From Bacteroidales bacterium (GTDB taxonomy: Bacteria > Bacteroidota > Bacteroidia > Bacteroidales > JAAYJT01): DNA of 44,256 nt. Positions 1 through 8,407 of this stretch are shown here, one piece after another (positions within the stretch are counted from its first letter, which is position 1; each line of letters opens with the position of its first letter). The stretch lies in assembly GCA_012522795.1 (NCBI GenBank), contig JAAYJT010000051.1, forward strand, positions 1 to 44,256, given 5' to 3'. The notes beneath the pieces are model-generated. The model worked only from the letters and a program-made list of their open reading frames with translations, was not told the DNA's origin and did not search any database. The translations under genes and the position numbers were made by a program.

Positions 1-452
1 ATTGGAAAAATATAATAGACCAATTTTCGCTCTGCTCGATTGTTCTATATATTTAAACCATCGGCATTTACGTTTGTAGATTTACAAAACAGTTTGGACT
101 ATTTTGTAAATACAAATCGTATAAAATGCAAGTTTTGTTTGCAATGATGATACTTTCAAGAGAATATGTGGGACTGGGTACTGCAACCATTGAAGCAATG
201 ACTCTGAGTATTCCGTGCATTTCAAACGTTCCTGAAAATCTTTTTTGGAAAACATTGCAAAAAGATATACAAAACATCATTTATGCAAGTATGAATGTTA
301 CTGAGGTTACAGAAAAGGTTTCTATTGTATTATCAGATATTTCTTTAAGAAAAAGTATAGGGCTGACAGGTAAGGATTTTATGTTGAATAATCTGGGTTG
401 GGATAATGTTGCCAAAGAAATGATCAGTCTTTTTATGAACAAAAGCCAGTAA
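1..452 (+). pseudogene. GT4-type glycosyltransferase, C-terminal remnant or frameshifted gene
   Basis: The open frame from 126 to 452 encodes the C-terminal half of a GT4 retaining glycosyltransferase. The stretch REYVGLGTATIEAM followed by IPCISNVPENL matches the nucleotide-sugar binding segment (E-x-x-G-x-G, then EAM, then P-x-I-x). Upstream the same frame is closed by TAA at 54-56. A plausible continuation, VDLQNSLDYFVN, lies in a different frame at about 76-111, and that frame ends with TGA at 145-147. The gene is therefore frameshifted or decayed, or the sequence near this edge has errors. The rest of the N-terminal domain would lie outside the window. The sugar donor and acceptor cannot be told. 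Confidence 0.55.
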
Positions 453-552
453 AATTTTGTAATTAGTAAAGGCTATTGCAACAAGAATGATGCCTACGGT
501 TATGCCAACAATATTTTCTGAAAAGTAGTTTTTGCCTGAAAAAGACATATAT

Positions 553-1269
553 CTAAAAAATATTATATTTCAGAATACAATATATGGCCCTTACCCCATC
601 TTTCCAGTTTATCTTTTTTCCACTTTCGTACGATCGTCCATGATAACTGATACCGGTCTCGTAAATTCTTAAATTTTTAATTTTAGCCAGTTTTGCTGTT
701 ACTTCAGGTTCAAACCCAAAACGTTTTTCTTTTAATTGAATTTGTTTAATTATATCCGACTTAAACAACTTGTAACAAGTTTCCATGTCGGTTAAACTAA
801 GGTTTGAAAACATATTTGAAAGCCAGGTCAGGAATTTGTTACCCATTGAATGCCAATATCTTACAACTCGATGAGGACTCCCTCGAAGAAATCGTGAACC
901 ATAAACTACATCGGCATTTTTTTCAAGAACCGGTTTTAAAAGCAGCAGATAATCTTCCGGATCATATTCAAGATCTGCATCCTGAATAACCAGATAATCT
1001 CCTGTGGCTTCCTTAATTCCTCTGTGCAATGCTGCTCCTTTTCCCTGATTTGGCTGTTGGCTGAAAATATGGATTTCAGCGTTTAGGTTATTTTGTGCGA
1101 ACTCATTTACTTTTTCCAGAGTGTTGTCAGTTGAGCTGTCGTTTACAACAACAAGCTCTTTTGTAATATTTTGAGGTAGTTGAACTTCTACTACGCGTTT
1201 TAACAATTCCTGAACAGTAGCGGCTTCGTTATAAACCGGAATAACGACAGAGAGCTTTTTAAGTGGCAT
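553..1269 (-). CDS. Family 2 glycosyltransferase, polyprenyl-phosphate sugar synthase-like
   Basis: This 238-residue GT-A enzyme resembles dolichyl/polyprenyl-phosphate mannose or glucose synthases (DPM/DPG-like). The N-terminal VVIPVYNE lies at residues 8-15, the nucleotide-binding VVNDSSTDNT at 41-50, the DxD-type DAD at 97-99 and YGSRFLRG at 123-130. No C-terminal membrane segments follow, so it is the soluble or peripheral form. It is expected to load a sugar from a nucleotide donor onto a polyprenyl phosphate at the cytoplasmic face. It is divergent from the polytopic membrane protein at 1449-3125, a possible user of such a lipid-linked sugar; that link is inference. The ATG is preceded by a TAnnTTTG element. 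Confidence 0.85.
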   Translation of the reverse strand: MPLKKLSVVIPVYNEAATVQELLKRVVEVQLPQNITKELVVVNDSSTDNTLEKVNEFAQNNLNAEIHIFSQQPNQGKGAALHRGIKEATGDYLVIQDADLEYDPEDYLLLLKPVLEKNADVVYGSRFLRGSPHRVVRYWHSMGNKFLTWLSNMFSNLSLTDMETCYKLFKSDIIKQIQLKEKRFGFEPEVTAKLAKIKNLRIYETGISYHGRSYESGKKINWKDGVRAIYCILKYNIF

Positions 1270-1288
1270 ATAATTAATTTATTTTGCG

Positions 1289-1296
1289 CAAAAATA
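1289..1296 (-). promoter_or_regulatory. Bacteroidota-type -7 element of the GT2 gene
   Basis: On the minus strand this reads TATTTTTG, an exact TAnnTTTG match 19 bases before the GT2 start codon. A TTTG that could be the -33 box lies at 1319-1322, with a slightly long spacing of 22. Confidence 0.55.
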
Positions 1297-1394
1297 GCAT
1301 GATTAATTAAAGTATGACCAAACAATAATGAATACTATCGAAATAATACCTGCAATAACATTTTTAAATACCATAAGCTAATTGTATTAATACA

Positions 1395-1402
1395 TACCTT
1401 TG
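1395..1402 (+). promoter_or_regulatory. -7 element of the membrane glycosyltransferase candidate
   Basis: TACCTTTG matches TAnnTTTG and lies 46 bases upstream of the ATG at 1449. I see no good -33 box at the usual distance. Together with the element at 1289-1296 it makes this gap a divergent promoter region. Confidence 0.5.
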
Positions 1403-1448
1403 GGCTTTTAATCTATAGGCCGTAGCCACTAAATATAATATTCATCTT

Positions 1449-3125
1449 ATGTTTTCCAAACGGGTAATATCACCGGGAAAAACAATATTTTCTCTGATTT
1501 TATTGTCAATAACACCCTTTTTTATTTTTTTCATTGGTTATACACTTAGAGTAATAAATCAGGAGTACTCATTATTTGCCATTGATCCGGAATTTAGCTA
1601 TCTACTAAGTGGGATATTGCTCGGTAAGGGGAGTTTTAATCTTTTTATTGACCATCCCGGAACGCCATTGATAATTTTTGCCGCTATTGTTACACGAATT
1701 GTTTATTTATTCCGGAATGCCTCATCTTATTCTGAAGATGTTCTCCAGAATCCTGATCAATATCTTAGCGCTCTGAATATCAGCATGATAATTTTAATAA
1801 CCATTGTGTTATTTCTTGTAGGTTTATGGATTTACCGTAAAACCGGGAACTTACCTGCTGCGATTTTTATACAATTTTCTCCTTTTGTAGCTGAATATGT
1901 TTTTTCGGTAATAGAACGCTATATGCCAGAGCCATGGTTCATGGCACTTGTAGTTATTCTGTGTGGAACCACTTTACTTGATATACATGGAGTGTTTGAC
2001 AATAGCAAAACTAAAAACAAGCGTCCGCTGATATATGGAATTATAATTGGTGCAGGGATTTCACTGAAATTTACGTTTTTCCCTTTTATTATTGCCCCTC
2101 TGTTTATAATCAGGGGGATGAGGAAAAAGCTTTTCTATCTGGCTGCAACAACTGTTTCTTTTCTGGTTTTCACATTCCCTTTGATCAAAAGAGGCAAGGT
2201 GTTTTTTAACTGGATAAATTCAATAGTATTACATAGCGGAAAACATGGAAGCGGAAAAGCATCAGTTATTGATCCACAGCAATTTGTTTTGCATCTAAAA
2301 ACTATAATTCAATCAGAAAAACATTTGGTGTATGCTGCATTGCTTGCCAGCTTTGTTATTCTTGTTTCATTATTGCCATATATCAGAAAAAGGATTGCTA
2401 ATAAAAAATACTTTTATTCACTTGCCGGTTTTTCAACAGCTCTGATAGTTGGAATTCTTGCTGTCTCCAAACATTATGAACCTTATTATCTGATCCCTTA
2501 TTCATTGATAACAGTATTTTTATTCTATCTTTCGGTTAATGTTTTGTTTGAAATTTTTCAGTTCAGGAAAAAATGGGCTGAAGCAATTATATACGGCATA
2601 ATTGCTTTGGTTATGCTGTTAAATCCCAAAAACCTAAAACAGCATGAAGAATATCTTGAAATAAGAAAGAAAATCAGAAGCCATAACAAAACTGTTGCTG
2701 AAGAGGTGAACAGGCTGCCCAAAGCCGATGCTCTGGTGATAGTTGTTAACAATTGGAATATAATGAAAGAGGGCGGATTGATGTTTGGCATGCTGATGAC
2801 TCCGGCAGGAGGTAAAAAATTTGGTAAACAACTCAATTCTATATATCCTGATACATATCTGTTCAAAGAACAGGAAGCACTTTTTTTCAGTTGGTTTGAT
2901 AAGCCCTATACTGCTAATGAATTAGTTAATAATTACCCTGTCATACATGCAATAATCAAGCATCACGATGAAAATTCTTCTGAACTGCTCAAAGATGTTT
3001 TTATTTCAACAGGTTTGGCTGAAGTAAACCTGATTTATTCCGATTCGCTAAACGGAGTAAACATTAATGAAATTAGAAGTATGGATTTGGGAAAACCTGA
3101 TAGTGCAACTGATTTACTGCAATAA
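1449..3125 (+). CDS. Polytopic membrane protein, GT39/GT-C glycosyltransferase candidate
   Basis: The protein has 558 residues, with about ten strongly hydrophobic segments over the first 400 and a soluble C-terminal part of about 140 residues. An early extracytoplasmic loop carries DPEFSYLL and DHPGTPL, acidic and His-containing motifs of the sort seen in GT-C transferases that use polyprenyl-phosphate sugars. I cannot name the acceptor. The divergent GT2 at 553-1269 would be a natural donor-making partner. The C-terminal part (about 420-558) has no domain I recognise. The ATG at 1449 follows a TACCTTTG promoter element. Another kind of polytopic envelope enzyme or an O-antigen processing protein is possible. 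Confidence 0.6.
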   Translation: MFSKRVISPGKTIFSLILLSITPFFIFFIGYTLRVINQEYSLFAIDPEFSYLLSGILLGKGSFNLFIDHPGTPLIIFAAIVTRIVYLFRNASSYSEDVLQNPDQYLSALNISMIILITIVLFLVGLWIYRKTGNLPAAIFIQFSPFVAEYVFSVIERYMPEPWFMALVVILCGTTLLDIHGVFDNSKTKNKRPLIYGIIIGAGISLKFTFFPFIIAPLFIIRGMRKKLFYLAATTVSFLVFTFPLIKRGKVFFNWINSIVLHSGKHGSGKASVIDPQQFVLHLKTIIQSEKHLVYAALLASFVILVSLLPYIRKRIANKKYFYSLAGFSTALIVGILAVSKHYEPYYLIPYSLITVFLFYLSVNVLFEIFQFRKKWAEAIIYGIIALVMLLNPKNLKQHEEYLEIRKKIRSHNKTVAEEVNRLPKADALVIVVNNWNIMKEGGLMFGMLMTPAGGKKFGKQLNSIYPDTYLFKEQEALFFSWFDKPYTANELVNNYPVIHAIIKHHDENSSELLKDVFISTGLAEVNLIYSDSLNGVNINEIRSMDLGKPDSATDLLQ

Positions 3126-3202
3126 GGAGGTTTCTGATTTGATTTGAACCCTCAGAATTATAAAAGCTTTTTATTAATGGCTTATTGTTAGATTTTGTTC
3201 GC

Positions 3203-5689
3203 TTATTCCTGAAAATAAACCCTTTTCACTCTTTGCGAAATTCCTGTAAGTACTTCGTAAGGAATGGTTTGCATAGCCTGAGCCAATTGATTAATGGGAT
3301 AAGATGGTGAAAAAATTATTACTTCATCACCTTCTTCAGCTTTGATTTCGGTAATATCAACCATACACATATCCATGCAGATATTTCCTGTTATTGGTGC
3401 AGTCTTTCCATTTACAAGCAAACTATATTTACCATTGCTGAGACTTCGTTTAAGTCCATCGGCATAGCCTACAGGTACAATTGCAATACGCATGTTTTTT
3501 TCAGCTTTGAATTCGCGATTATAGCCAATTGTAGAACCTGCCGGAATATTTTTAATCTGTGATATTTTGCTTTTCAGTGTACTGACATTCTGCAGGAAAG
3601 GCTGTTCATCAGCAAGATTACTGATCCCGTAAAGACCAATTCCAAGTCTAACCATATCATATTGTGCTTCAGGAAAACGACTTATTCCAGCTGTGTTCAG
3701 GATGTGTTTCAGAAAACCATAACCCAGCTTATGTTCCAGCTCCTCAGTCATTCTGCTGAAGGCATTTATCTGCTCATATGTGAATTTATCATGGTTTGGA
3801 TCATCGCTGGCTGCAAGATGCGAAAATATCGAGGCAATTTTAAAACGCGATCCCTTTAATCGTGTAAGCAATGCAGGCAGGTCGTTTTCATCAAAACCAA
3901 GCCGGTTCATACCTGTATCAAGCTTAATATGAATTTTAAGAACCTCCTGATTATGTCCGGAATATTGTTTTGCAGCCTGTTCCAGTAAACTTAGAGTACG
4001 CAGATTGTAAATTTCGGGTTCAAGATCATATTTAAAAATGCCCTCATAACCCTGTTCTTCAGGATTCATCACCATAACTGGGAGTCTGATACCTGCTTTT
4101 CGTAGCTCAACGCCTTCGTCGGCATAAACAACTGCCAGATAATCAACACGATGGAACTGTAATATGTTGGCAATTTCAAAACTTCCGCTACCATACGAAA
4201 AAGCTTTTACCATAGCCATAAGTTTAACACCGGGCTTAATTTTACTTCGGTAGAAGTTCAGATTATGGACCAGTGCATCAAGATTGACTTCTAAAACGGT
4301 TTCATGATTTTTCTGCTGCAGGAACGCAATTATTTTTTCGAACCCAAATACGCGCGCTCCTTTCACCAGAATACTCTCGTTGTTTAAATTTAGTGATGGC
4401 AATGCTTTTATGAGTTCATCAGTTGACAGATAGAATACCGAATCTTTGGGGAAATTGATTTTCTGGCGTTGCAATGCAGCTCCAACTCCTATAAAACGAT
4501 CAATATCTTTGTTTTTGATCAGATTCCCTATTTCCCGGTATAAATCCTCTTCGTTGCGACCACTTTGCAATATGTCAGACAGGATTATGGTTTTATGGCG
4601 GTGCTGGTTCTGCTGTTGTAAAAAATCAAGTGCTATTGCAAGTGATGAAAGGTCGGAACTGTAGCTGTCATCAATCAATGAGCAGTTATTAATTCCTTCC
4701 TTTAGTGTTAGGCGCATTGCTACTGTATGCAGCGTAAGCATACGAGCAGCGATAAGTTCATTTTTATATCCCAGATGAAGCAGGGTTAACCAGCAATGAA
4801 TGATGTTTTCAAGTGAAGCCTCGTCAGTGAAAGGTACCTCAATACTGATATTTTTCTTCTTAAAAACTGCTTTTATAATAGTGTGTTCCGTATGTTTTTC
4901 GCATTTCGTGATCTTAAGATCAGCTTTTGAATATCGCCCCCATGAAATTAATTTTGGTTTCTCTGTCCATTCAAGCTGATTGTAAACATTTATGATCTCC
5001 CTGTGGTCAGCGCAACAGATAAGTTCTTTACAATTTCTGAACAGCTTTATTTTTTCTCTGGCTTTTTGGGTTGAATCCTCAAAGTTTTCATCATGAGCTG
5101 CGCCAAGGTTCGCAAAAATACCCAGAGTTGGTTTAATGATATTTTCGAGGTTTTCCATTTCACCGGGCATTGATATTCCGGCTTCAAAAATTCCCAGATC
5201 ATGTATTGATTCAATTTTCCAGACAGATAGTGGTACACCAATCTGTGAATTATAACTTTTGGGGCTTCGAACCACATGTTTGTCAGAACCAATAAGCTGC
5301 GACAACCATTCTTTGATTATGGTTTTTCCATTACTGCCGGTAATTCCTATGACAGGAAAATTGAATTGCCGCCTGTGCCATGCAGCCAGTTGCCTGAGTG
5401 CCTCAAGAGTATTATCAACAATAATGAATGATGCATTACTTTTTGACCAGATCGGGTCATAATTACTTATCACAAAGCTTCGCAACCCCTTGTCAATAAG
5501 TTCCTGAATGTAGCGATGCCCATCATTGCGCCGGGTTACGAGTGCAAAAAACAAGTCGTTCTGAATTGAAACAGGTTTACGGCTGTCAACTATCAAATGA
5601 TAAATTCCGTTATCGGGATTATTTCCTTCAATGAGTTTAGCATTTAATATTTTTGCAATTGACCGGGCTGTATATCTTTGATCCAACAT
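3203..5689 (-). CDS. murF-alr: Bifunctional MurF / alanine racemase
   Basis: An 828-residue fusion of two peptidoglycan precursor enzymes. Residues 1 to about 455 are a Mur ligase, UDP-MurNAc-tripeptide:D-Ala-D-Ala ligase, with the ATP loop GITGSNGKT at 115-123. The rest is a fold-type III PLP alanine racemase: the Schiff-base Lys sits in MVKAFSYGSG near residue 495, the Tyr-containing TIGYNREF and AIVPVGYADGLKR follow, and GNICMDMCMVDIT is near the end. One chain thus makes D-Ala and adds the D-Ala-D-Ala dipeptide, although Ddl must join the two D-Ala in between. The fusion is known in Bacteroidota. It lies 69 bases downstream of pdxA on the same strand, probably in one transcript. PLP dependence of the racemase half fits that neighbour. 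Confidence 0.95.
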   Translation of the reverse strand: MLDQRYTARSIAKILNAKLIEGNNPDNGIYHLIVDSRKPVSIQNDLFFALVTRRNDGHRYIQELIDKGLRSFVISNYDPIWSKSNASFIIVDNTLEALRQLAAWHRRQFNFPVIGITGSNGKTIIKEWLSQLIGSDKHVVRSPKSYNSQIGVPLSVWKIESIHDLGIFEAGISMPGEMENLENIIKPTLGIFANLGAAHDENFEDSTQKAREKIKLFRNCKELICCADHREIINVYNQLEWTEKPKLISWGRYSKADLKITKCEKHTEHTIIKAVFKKKNISIEVPFTDEASLENIIHCWLTLLHLGYKNELIAARMLTLHTVAMRLTLKEGINNCSLIDDSYSSDLSSLAIALDFLQQQNQHRHKTIILSDILQSGRNEEDLYREIGNLIKNKDIDRFIGVGAALQRQKINFPKDSVFYLSTDELIKALPSLNLNNESILVKGARVFGFEKIIAFLQQKNHETVLEVNLDALVHNLNFYRSKIKPGVKLMAMVKAFSYGSGSFEIANILQFHRVDYLAVVYADEGVELRKAGIRLPVMVMNPEEQGYEGIFKYDLEPEIYNLRTLSLLEQAAKQYSGHNQEVLKIHIKLDTGMNRLGFDENDLPALLTRLKGSRFKIASIFSHLAASDDPNHDKFTYEQINAFSRMTEELEHKLGYGFLKHILNTAGISRFPEAQYDMVRLGIGLYGISNLADEQPFLQNVSTLKSKISQIKNIPAGSTIGYNREFKAEKNMRIAIVPVGYADGLKRSLSNGKYSLLVNGKTAPITGNICMDMCMVDITEIKAEEGDEVIIFSPSYPINQLAQAMQTIPYEVLTGISQRVKRVYFQE

Positions 5690-5758
5690 TCAGAGACACA
5701 ATGTGTTATCGAATAATTCTGTTTGATGTTTATACTGTTGACATTTCAAACCCTAAGA

Positions 5759-6844
5759 TCAGGTTTCAGGTGTTTCGTTTGAATCTTCAGTTGCAAGTGG
5801 GATCAATGGGTTACTTGTCAGTTCTTCGTATATCATTCTGTTTCTAAAGATATCGCAAGCAAGATAAATGGCTTCTCTGAACGAATCGGGCGATGCCTGA
5901 TTTTTTCCTGCTATTTCATATGCTGTTCCATGGGCGGGCGAGGTTCTTACAATTGGTAAACCTGCAGTATAATTCACGCCGGTATCAAATGACAGGCTCT
6001 TGAATGGAAGCATTCCCTGATCATGATACATGGCAAGAACAGCATCAAAATCTTTATAGGCGGATGAACCAAAAAATCCATCGGCAGGAAATGGCCCGAA
6101 GATCAACATTCCCTGTTTGCTTAATTCTTTGATTACCGGAATTATCATGGTTTGTTCTTCTTCTCCTATCAGTCCGCCTTCTCCTGAGTGTGGGTTAAGT
6201 CCCAATACGGCAATTTTAGGTTTACCAATATTAAAATCACGAACCAGGGAATCATGAAGGGTTTTGGTTTTAACCATTACCAGTTGTTTTGTCAGTTTTT
6301 CAGCTACCTGACGCAATGGAATATGGCCGGTAACAATTCCCACACGCATATTCTTACTTACCATGAGCATAAGGTAATCTTCACTTTCAAAATGATTTGC
6401 CAGATATTCGGTATGTCCGGGGAAATTAAACCCTGCCTGTTTTATAGCATATTTATTGATTGGTGCGGTTACCAGAATATTAATCTGATTGCGCTTAAGG
6501 TCTTCAACTGCTGCCTCAAGCGATTTAAATGCCAACGCACCAGATTGAGGTGTAGTAATACCAAGCTCTATCTTTATTTCTTCTTCCTGAATGTTGACCA
6601 AATTGGGTCTCCTTGAATTTGCCTGATCAGCTTTACGGATAATATTGAAATTAAAATCGTTGATATTAACCGTTTTGCGATGATAAGAGGCTGCTTTTGA
6701 AGAACCGTAAACTATAGGAGTGAACAACTCATTTATCCGGCTATCCGACAGGGTTTTAATTATTATTTCGTAACCTATTCCATTTAGATCGCCACAGGTA
6801 ATACCCGCTTTTATTCTGAAATCTTCATCAAGAAATTTATTCAT
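5759..6844 (-). CDS. pdxA: 4-hydroxythreonine-4-phosphate dehydrogenase PdxA
   Basis: This 361-residue enzyme of DXP-dependent vitamin B6 synthesis oxidises 4-phosphohydroxy-L-threonine with NAD(P), giving 3-amino-2-oxopropyl phosphate. The three metal-binding His are visible in FNFPGHTEYLA, GLNPHSGEGG and MYHDQGM. GDLNGIGYEI near the start and TSPAHGTAYEIAG near the end are also typical. It is first in a minus-strand pair with murF-alr, which needs PLP. The ATG lies 32 bases downstream of a TATCTTTG promoter element. Confidence 0.95.
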   Translation of the reverse strand: MNKFLDEDFRIKAGITCGDLNGIGYEIIIKTLSDSRINELFTPIVYGSSKAASYHRKTVNINDFNFNIIRKADQANSRRPNLVNIQEEEIKIELGITTPQSGALAFKSLEAAVEDLKRNQINILVTAPINKYAIKQAGFNFPGHTEYLANHFESEDYLMLMVSKNMRVGIVTGHIPLRQVAEKLTKQLVMVKTKTLHDSLVRDFNIGKPKIAVLGLNPHSGEGGLIGEEEQTMIIPVIKELSKQGMLIFGPFPADGFFGSSAYKDFDAVLAMYHDQGMLPFKSLSFDTGVNYTAGLPIVRTSPAHGTAYEIAGKNQASPDSFREAIYLACDIFRNRMIYEELTSNPLIPLATEDSNETPET

Positions 6845-6876
6845 AATACCTTAAATATTAAAACATTATTAAATTG

Positions 6877-6884
6877 CAAAGATA
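6877..6884 (-). promoter_or_regulatory. -7 element of pdxA
   Basis: On the minus strand this reads TATCTTTG followed by CA, a full TAnnTTTG match. It lies 32 bases before the pdxA ATG. No convincing -33 box is seen. Confidence 0.55.
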
Positions 6885-7076
6885 GCGTCCACTAAACGAT
6901 TTTACCCAATCTTTAATTATTAAAATCAAATTTTGTCATAAGGAAAATATATTTTCCGGATCCTTTAATTTCAATACAGGACTTTTTTAAACCGGCTTCA
7001 GGATAAATAATATTTTTTAAATATGGTTTGTCCGGGTTTTTTTAAAAATTGCAATCCTGCTATGGAAACGTGATTT

Positions 7077-7571
7077 TTAACTATATAGTTTAACGTACTC
7101 GTAAGTATTGCCTGTATATGAGAGAAATTTTATGAAATCGCTGTATTTTATTATAAGAGAAGCTGTGTTTATACATGGATGGAAACTGATAGTTGAAGAT
7201 TTCTGAAGGTTTTCGTCAAGAAATAAATGAACATGGTGTTCAGCATCGTTTATCAGTCCGAATGGAGTTACAGAACCCGGTGTAACACCCAGATATTTCA
7301 TTAAACGTTTTGGCGAGGCAAAAGTCAGCTTACCTTGTTTCAGGCTTAATTCCAGATCACGTATGGCAAGTGAATTTGAATACTCAAGAATGACCAGATA
7401 ATGCCTGTTGCCTTTATGGTTGCGAAAAAACAGGTTTTTACAATGCGTTGCTTCAAGATCTTTCCAGTAAATAGCAGCTATTTCAACTGTAGGAGCTGGA
7501 GGATGCTCATAATAATCAAATTCAATATTTAATTCTTTAAGAATACGGTACAGATTTGGATCTCCATTCAT
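7077..7571 (-). CDS. PrdX/YbaK-family Ala-tRNA(Pro) deacylase
   Basis: This 164-residue stand-alone editing domain belongs to the YbaK/ProX superfamily and is closest to PrdX (ProXp-ala). It shows KNLFFRNHKGNRHYLV, the lysine-containing core; FASPKRLMKYLGV; and PGSVTPFGLINDAEHHV, the GSVTPFG signature. Members hydrolyse Ala mischarged onto tRNA(Pro) in trans. It is the last gene of a minus-strand unit after the aminotransferase and omega-amidase genes, 44 bases from the latter. I see no functional link to those two. A tRNA-Pro gene lies about 2.3 kb upstream, probably by chance. Confidence 0.85.
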   Translation of the reverse strand: MNGDPNLYRILKELNIEFDYYEHPPAPTVEIAAIYWKDLEATHCKNLFFRNHKGNRHYLVILEYSNSLAIRDLELSLKQGKLTFASPKRLMKYLGVTPGSVTPFGLINDAEHHVHLFLDENLQKSSTISFHPCINTASLIIKYSDFIKFLSYTGNTYEYVKLYS

Positions 7572-7615
7572 TTTTCTGAAATTTATTGATGACAGAGTTT
7601 TACCAGGGATTTAGG

Positions 7616-8407
7616 CTATAAAATCTTAAACTTTTCCCAATCTAAACCATAGTTTACTTTGTTTCTGAAATTAATAAGCTTTTCAGCAGAAATTGTAAGA
7701 GTTTCAACTAATTCCTTATGCGGTTCAAGTTGTTTCAAAGGTTTTCCCAGAGGGTCAACAACCATGGAGTCGCCGCTGTGTGGTATTCCGTTTCCGTCAG
7801 AACCAATACGGTTCACACCAACAATATAAGATTGGTTTTCAATAGCCCGTGCAATGAGCAAAGCCTGCCAAATGTAATTACGTACTTCAGGCCAGCTTGC
7901 AACATTAATCATGCAATCATAAGCAAATTCACCATTGTTATAGGTATTCCGGCTCCAAACCGGGAATCGTAGATCGTAACATATGAAAGCACTTATTTTC
8001 CAGCCTTTAACATTGAATATCAGATGTTTATTTCCTGGTGTGAAATATTTGTTCTCTTCTGCCATCCTGAAAAGATGTCTTTTATCGTAATGATAATTAC
8101 TTCCATCAGGATACATTACAACCAAACGGTTTAAGAACTTTCCATTATCTTCTGCAATATAGCTTCCGGCAACAACACTGTTTTTCTTTACTGCCATTTC
8201 CAGCATCCATTCAGGTGTCCTGCCATTAAGCCTTTCAGCTACATCGTGTGGGTGCATGGTAAAGCCCGTTGTGAACATTTCGGGTAAAACGATCAGATCA
8301 GTGGGTTCATTGATCCTGTCAATCAAATGTTCAAAATGGTCTAAGTTTTTTTCAGGATTGTGCCAGACCAGATCGGACTGAATAAGTGTAACTTTTAAAT
8401 CTTGCAT
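7616..8407 (-). CDS. Omega-amidase (nitrilase superfamily, YafV/NIT2-like)
   Basis: A 263-residue carbon-nitrogen hydrolase with the full Glu-Lys-Cys triad: E43 in LPEMFTTGF, K109 in YDKRHLF and C143 in FICYDLRFP. NIT2/YafV-type enzymes hydrolyse 2-oxoglutaramate or 2-oxosuccinamate to the oxoacid and ammonia. The start codon lies inside the end of the aminotransferase gene, with a 13-base overlap, so the two are translationally linked. This supports a transaminase/omega-amidase pair: the aminotransferase makes 2-oxoglutaramate from glutamine, and this enzyme pulls the reaction forward. That pairing is known for methionine salvage and glutamine transaminase. Confidence 0.88.
   Translation of the reverse strand: MQDLKVTLIQSDLVWHNPEKNLDHFEHLIDRINEPTDLIVLPEMFTTGFTMHPHDVAERLNGRTPEWMLEMAVKKNSVVAGSYIAEDNGKFLNRLVVMYPDGSNYHYDKRHLFRMAEENKYFTPGNKHLIFNVKGWKISAFICYDLRFPVWSRNTYNNGEFAYDCMINVASWPEVRNYIWQALLIARAIENQSYIVGVNRIGSDGNGIPHSGDSMVVDPLGKPLKQLEPHKELVETLTISAEKLINFRNKVNYGLDWEKFKIL

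Noticed and set aside
1303-1374. 23-codon minus-strand membrane peptide upstream of the GT2
   Set aside because: Not annotated as a gene because it overlaps the possible -33 box of the GT2 promoter and has no start signal; mentioned only as a low-interest likeness.
6188-6616. 142-codon plus-strand frame inside pdxA
   Set aside because: It is antisense to a gene with all catalytic motifs; the composition (many Phe, Tyr, Cys) is that of a reverse-strand shadow.
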